NCBI GenBank assembly: GCA_028711905.1
Contig: JAQTRI010000038.1
Coordinates: 1 to 14,782 of the forward strand
Reading direction: 5' to 3'
Length of the DNA: 14,782 nt
Origin: Candidatus Wallbacteria bacterium
GTDB lineage: Bacteria; Muiribacteriota; JAQTZZ01
Below, one piece after another: positions 11,939-14,782 of the stretch. A program made the position numbers and the translations under genes. Positions within the stretch are counted from its first letter, which is position 1, and every line of letters starts with the position of its first letter. Under the pieces are notes generated by a model. It was not told the DNA's origin. It worked only from the letters and a program-made list of their open reading frames with translations, and did no database searches.

Positions 11939-14782
11939 TCAATCCCTCTTCCCTGTCATCACATACAGGCATGGCATCAGAAAAAGAGTCACCAGGATTT
12001 CCATGGCCAGTCCCCCGACCGCACCCACAGCCATGGGCTGCAGCATGTCTCCGCCCTCGCCGATGTTCAGGGCTAAGGGCATGAGCCCTATCAGGGTGGT
12101 CAGCGTTGTCATCAGTCGCGGTCGCAGGCGGATCTTGGCCGCGTCAACAACGGCACGGGCCGGAGGAATTCCCTGCCGCTTCTGCAGTTCCTCCGCATAA
12201 GTGAACACCAGCACTCCATCACTGACCGTGGCTGCCACCACCACCAGCACACCGATCAGCACTGTGGCACCGATGGGGAATTGAATCCAGCTCATGATAA
12301 ACACCATGCCGATCATACAGAACGGGACATTCCCCAGAATCAATGCCGGCAGTTTTAAACTGTTGAACTGCACAGCCAGCACGATAAAGGAAAAAAACAC
12401 CGCAAAGGTCAGAACACTTCGAGCCACGCGGACCATCTCAGCCATCATCTGAGCCTGACCGCCATATGAAATCTCATACCCCGCAGGAATATCCTGCCTG
12501 TCCATGCCTGACTTCAGTTCAGCCAGAGCCTGGCCAACCGTCACTCCATCGGCGTCACCTCGCACAATCACCATGCTGACCTGATCTTCACGGACAATCT
12601 CCACCGGACCTGTTTTCTCTACAACCTCGGCTACATCAGCCAGTTTTATGAACCCACCTGAAGAAGTCCGAAGCGTCAGGTTCGCCACATCCGGCATGCC
12701 TTTGAAAGCACTTTCCGGTATCATGACACGGATACTGTAATATTCGTCCCCGTCTCTGTATCGGGTAGCCACAGCCCCTCCGATCAGAGTGCGGACCGCA
12801 CCAGAAATTTCACTCAATGAAATTCCCAGTTCCGCAGCCTTAACCCGGTCCACTCGAACCTGATATTCGGGTTTATTCATGTCGAGCGAAACATACACAT
12901 TCTTAAAATGAGCCAGTTCATTCATGGCCGCGGAAGTTCTGCGGGCCAGATCAAACAGCACGACCGTGTCAGAACCCTTGATCTTCAACTCAATATCAGC
13001 CTCCCCGAGTTTTCGGATGCCCTTGAGCTTTGCCTTTGATACCATGACATTCCCGCCCGGCACAAGTATCCTGCCAATTACAGGCTTAAGGCTTTCAATA
13101 AACGCACTGGTGCTGAAATCGCGTTTCGCTCTTGGAATCAGCTGAATGTTCAGTTCTCCCTCAGATGCGATTTCATATACAGCAAGACCCATGACCTTTC
13201 CGCCGGCAAGAGTATAATAGCTCTCAATCCTCACATCTCCGCTGATAGCCCGCTCGACTTCCTCAAGCACCCGGGTGGTTTCGGCCAGAGAAGCTCCGGT
13301 TGGCAGCTTGACCTTAATCATAATCCTGCCGTCATCTGTTTCAGGAAGAAATTCACTGCCCAGGCCTCGCGCCAGAGACACAGCCAGAACCAGAAGTAAA
13401 ACAAAACCTATTACCACGATCAGGCGTACCCGGATTACCGACTCCAGAATCCGGCCATAAGCTTCAGTAATCCGCAGAAACTGGTTTTCAAAGTATCCGG
13501 TCCTTTTCATTGCTCCAGAACGGTCCAGCAGTGTGGCCGCTAGCATTGGAGTCAGGGTCAGGGCCGTAAACAAACTGATCACTACTATGCCGGCAATCAC
13601 CAGGATCAATTCCCGGAACAGCAGGCTGATCATTCCCGGAATCAGCAGAAAGGGCAAAAAAAGTGCCAGAAAGGAAAGAGTCGCTGCAAGAAGGGCTGAG
13701 CCAATATCATTTGCAGCAGCTTCGGATGATTCCCCGACAGGAATATCAGGACTTTCTTTTAGTCTCCTGCTCACGGACTCAATCACAACAAGAGAATTGT
13801 CGACCAGAATTCCGATGGCTATAACCAGTCCGCCGAGTGAAAAAATGTTCAACGAAAAACCGCCTGTGTGCATCAAGCCAAAGTTCAGTATCAGCGTCGA
13901 CACAAGAGCGATAAGGACAACCAGCACCTGCCGCCAGGAACCAAGAAAAAGCCAGACAACAGCAATTACCATCAAAGCCGCCTGGAAAGCCGAGGACTTA
14001 ACCCCTGAAAGGGCTGCATTCACATAATCAGCCTGGCTTTCGATCATCCGCAGTGTAACACCCGAAGGCAGTGTTCGCGTCAATTCCCTGATCCGTTCCA
14101 AAACTGCATCAGCAACAGCAACAGTGTTGGAATCAGCCTGTTTGAAGACACTCAGAAGAACGCACTCCTGAGCGTTGAAACGAGCCACAACCCGCTTTTC
14201 TTCATGAGAATCGGTCACCTGTGCAATGTCGCGTATTTTGATCACAGACTGCCCGGAACTGAGCAGAACCACATCACGAATCTCATCAATAGACCTGAAC
14301 TCGCCTATAGTCCTGGTGATGATTTCCTTGCGGCCGACAGTCACCCTGCCTCCGAACAGTTCCGTGTTCTCTTCCTTGAGTCTGCGCAGCACATCTGTCA
14401 ATGAAAGTTGATATTTTTCAAGCGCTTCCTGATCAAGATGGACCCTGATCTCCCTTTTAAGGCCGCCGGCGATTTCCGTACCCGCCACTCCGGACACTGC
14501 CAGCAACTGATTCTGCAGCCAGTCTTCAACCCAGGATCTGAGCCGGACCTGGTCCCACTGACTGCTCGTTACCGCCAGCTGGACTACCGGCAATTGCGAG
14601 GGATCGGCCTTGATCACTAATGGCGGGTCCATGTCGGATGGAAGCTGCCTGGCAGCGCGAGCCATGGCAGCTAAGGCGTCCTGATATGCAATGTCAGCAT
14701 TCGTGCCATAAACAAAATTCGCCATCAGTGTATACATGCCTTCGATTGAAGAAGATTCAAGATAATCTAGGTTGTCCACAGT
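11939..14782 (-). CDS. RND efflux transporter permease, AcrB-like (N-terminus outside window)
   Basis: 947 residues are present; the frame is open to the right edge. By comparison with AcrB about 75 N-terminal residues (first membrane helix and start of the porter domain) are missing. The product is an inner-membrane, proton-driven pump subunit that works as a trimer with a periplasmic adaptor and outer-membrane channel. Counting from the GTG codon at 14779, the porter domain begins DYLESSS, helices TM2-TM6 follow from about 265, and TM4 carries GILVDNSLVVIE, where D327 is the proton-relay aspartate and the second AcrB aspartate is replaced by Asn, as in many bacterial RND pumps. The second periplasmic loop starts LPETDDGRIMIKVKLPTGAS, and the final helices end LMPCLYVMTGKRD. 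The TM4 motif fits hydrophobe/amphiphile (HAE) pumps rather than the CusA metal type. Partner genes are outside the window. Confidence 0.95.
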   Translation of the reverse strand, partial: TVDNLDYLESSSIEGMYTLMANFVYGTNADIAYQDALAAMARAARQLPSDMDPPLVIKADPSQLPVVQLAVTSSQWDQVRLRSWVEDWLQNQLLAVSGVAGTEIAGGLKREIRVHLDQEALEKYQLSLTDVLRRLKEENTELFGGRVTVGRKEIITRTIGEFRSIDEIRDVVLLSSGQSVIKIRDIAQVTDSHEEKRVVARFNAQECVLLSVFKQADSNTVAVADAVLERIRELTRTLPSGVTLRMIESQADYVNAALSGVKSSAFQAALMVIAVVWLFLGSWRQVLVVLIALVSTLILNFGLMHTGGFSLNIFSLGGLVIAIGILVDNSLVVIESVSRRLKESPDIPVGESSEAAANDIGSALLAATLSFLALFLPFLLIPGMISLLFRELILVIAGIVVISLFTALTLTPMLAATLLDRSGAMKRTGYFENQFLRITEAYGRILESVIRVRLIVVIGFVLLLVLAVSLARGLGSEFLPETDDGRIMIKVKLPTGASLAETTRVLEEVERAISGDVRIESYYTLAGGKVMGLAVYEIASEGELNIQLIPRAKRDFSTSAFIESLKPVIGRILVPGGNVMVSKAKLKGIRKLGEADIELKIKGSDTVVLFDLARRTSAAMNELAHFKNVYVSLDMNKPEYQVRVDRVKAAELGISLSEISGAVRTLIGGAVATRYRDGDEYYSIRVMIPESAFKGMPDVANLTLRTSSGGFIKLADVAEVVEKTGPVEIVREDQVSMVIVRGDADGVTVGQALAELKSGMDRQDIPAGYEISYGGQAQMMAEMVRVARSVLTFAVFFSFIVLAVQFNSLKLPALILGNVPFCMIGMVFIMSWIQFPIGATVLIGVLVVVAATVSDGVLVFTYAEELQKRQGIPPARAVVDAAKIRLRPRLMTTLTTLIGLMPLALNIGEGGDMLQPMAVGAVGGLAMEILVTLFLMPCLYVMTGKRD

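Noticed and set aside
11939..14782. RND protein as a CusA-type heavy-metal pump linked to mercury or arsenic
   Set aside because: The TM4 motif VDNSLVVIE fits hydrophobe/amphiphile pumps, and the gene is convergent and separated from hgcAB by the AbiEii unit.

Overview
The window is about 14.8 kb of bacterial DNA of moderate GC content, with tightly packed genes, Shine-Dalgarno (SD) starts and several ATGA stop/start overlaps. No rRNA, tRNA, CRISPR array or complete insertion sequence is visible. The standout locus is an ArsR-type regulator followed by hgcA and hgcB, the gene pair needed for mercury methylation. With four Fe-S/radical-SAM or ferredoxin-type proteins and a thioredoxin-linked arsenate reductase, this points to an anaerobic or microaerophilic bacterium. 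hgcAB occurs patchily in Deltaproteobacteria-type lineages, Firmicutes, methanogens and many uncultivated phyla, so I do not name a phylum.

Layout. (1) 1-980: the 3' part of a gene for a protein built of two 154-residue tandem repeats, closed by a strong terminator. (2) 1039-5225, plus strand: a DEAD-box RNA helicase, a B12-domain radical SAM protein (DUF4080 type), a 35-residue membrane peptide and a second radical SAM protein; the last three genes overlap by 1-4 bases. (3) 5275-7476, minus strand: a PspC-domain membrane protein, a glycosyltransferase and a translationally coupled radical SAM protein. (4) 7564-8857, minus strand: a DUF4160/DUF2442 cassette sitting where the 5' end of an arsR should be, the truncated arsR, then an intact arsC. 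(5) 8926-10728, plus strand: a clear sigma70-type promoter and dyad operator, a cysteine-rich ArsR regulator, hgcA and hgcB. (6) 10713-10817, minus strand: a decayed C-terminal fragment of a second arsC, lying antisense over the last codons of hgcB. (7) 10851-11893, plus strand: a two-gene AbiEii-type toxin/antitoxin-like unit. (8) 11939-14782, minus strand: most of an RND efflux pump, cut at its N-terminus by the window edge.

How the genes fit together. HgcA is a membrane corrinoid protein that transfers a methyl group to Hg(II), and HgcB is the ferredoxin that reduces it. The upstream ArsR has extra cysteines and its predicted operator covers its own promoter, so a metal- or metalloid-responsive hgc operon is a reasonable inference. 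Around it lie signs of rearrangement: one arsR lost its 5' end next to a TA-like cassette, one arsC survives only as a fragment, and an AbiEii module and other accessory genes flank the block. I read the 7.5-11.9 kb interval as a metal/metalloid accessory region rebuilt by insertions and deletions.

No gene-free stretch exceeds 300 bases. The longest gaps are 930-1145 (terminator plus putative helicase promoter), 7477-7651 (putative pspC promoter, perfect palindrome and a possible micro-ORF) and 10729-10908 (arsC remnant plus a putative promoter).
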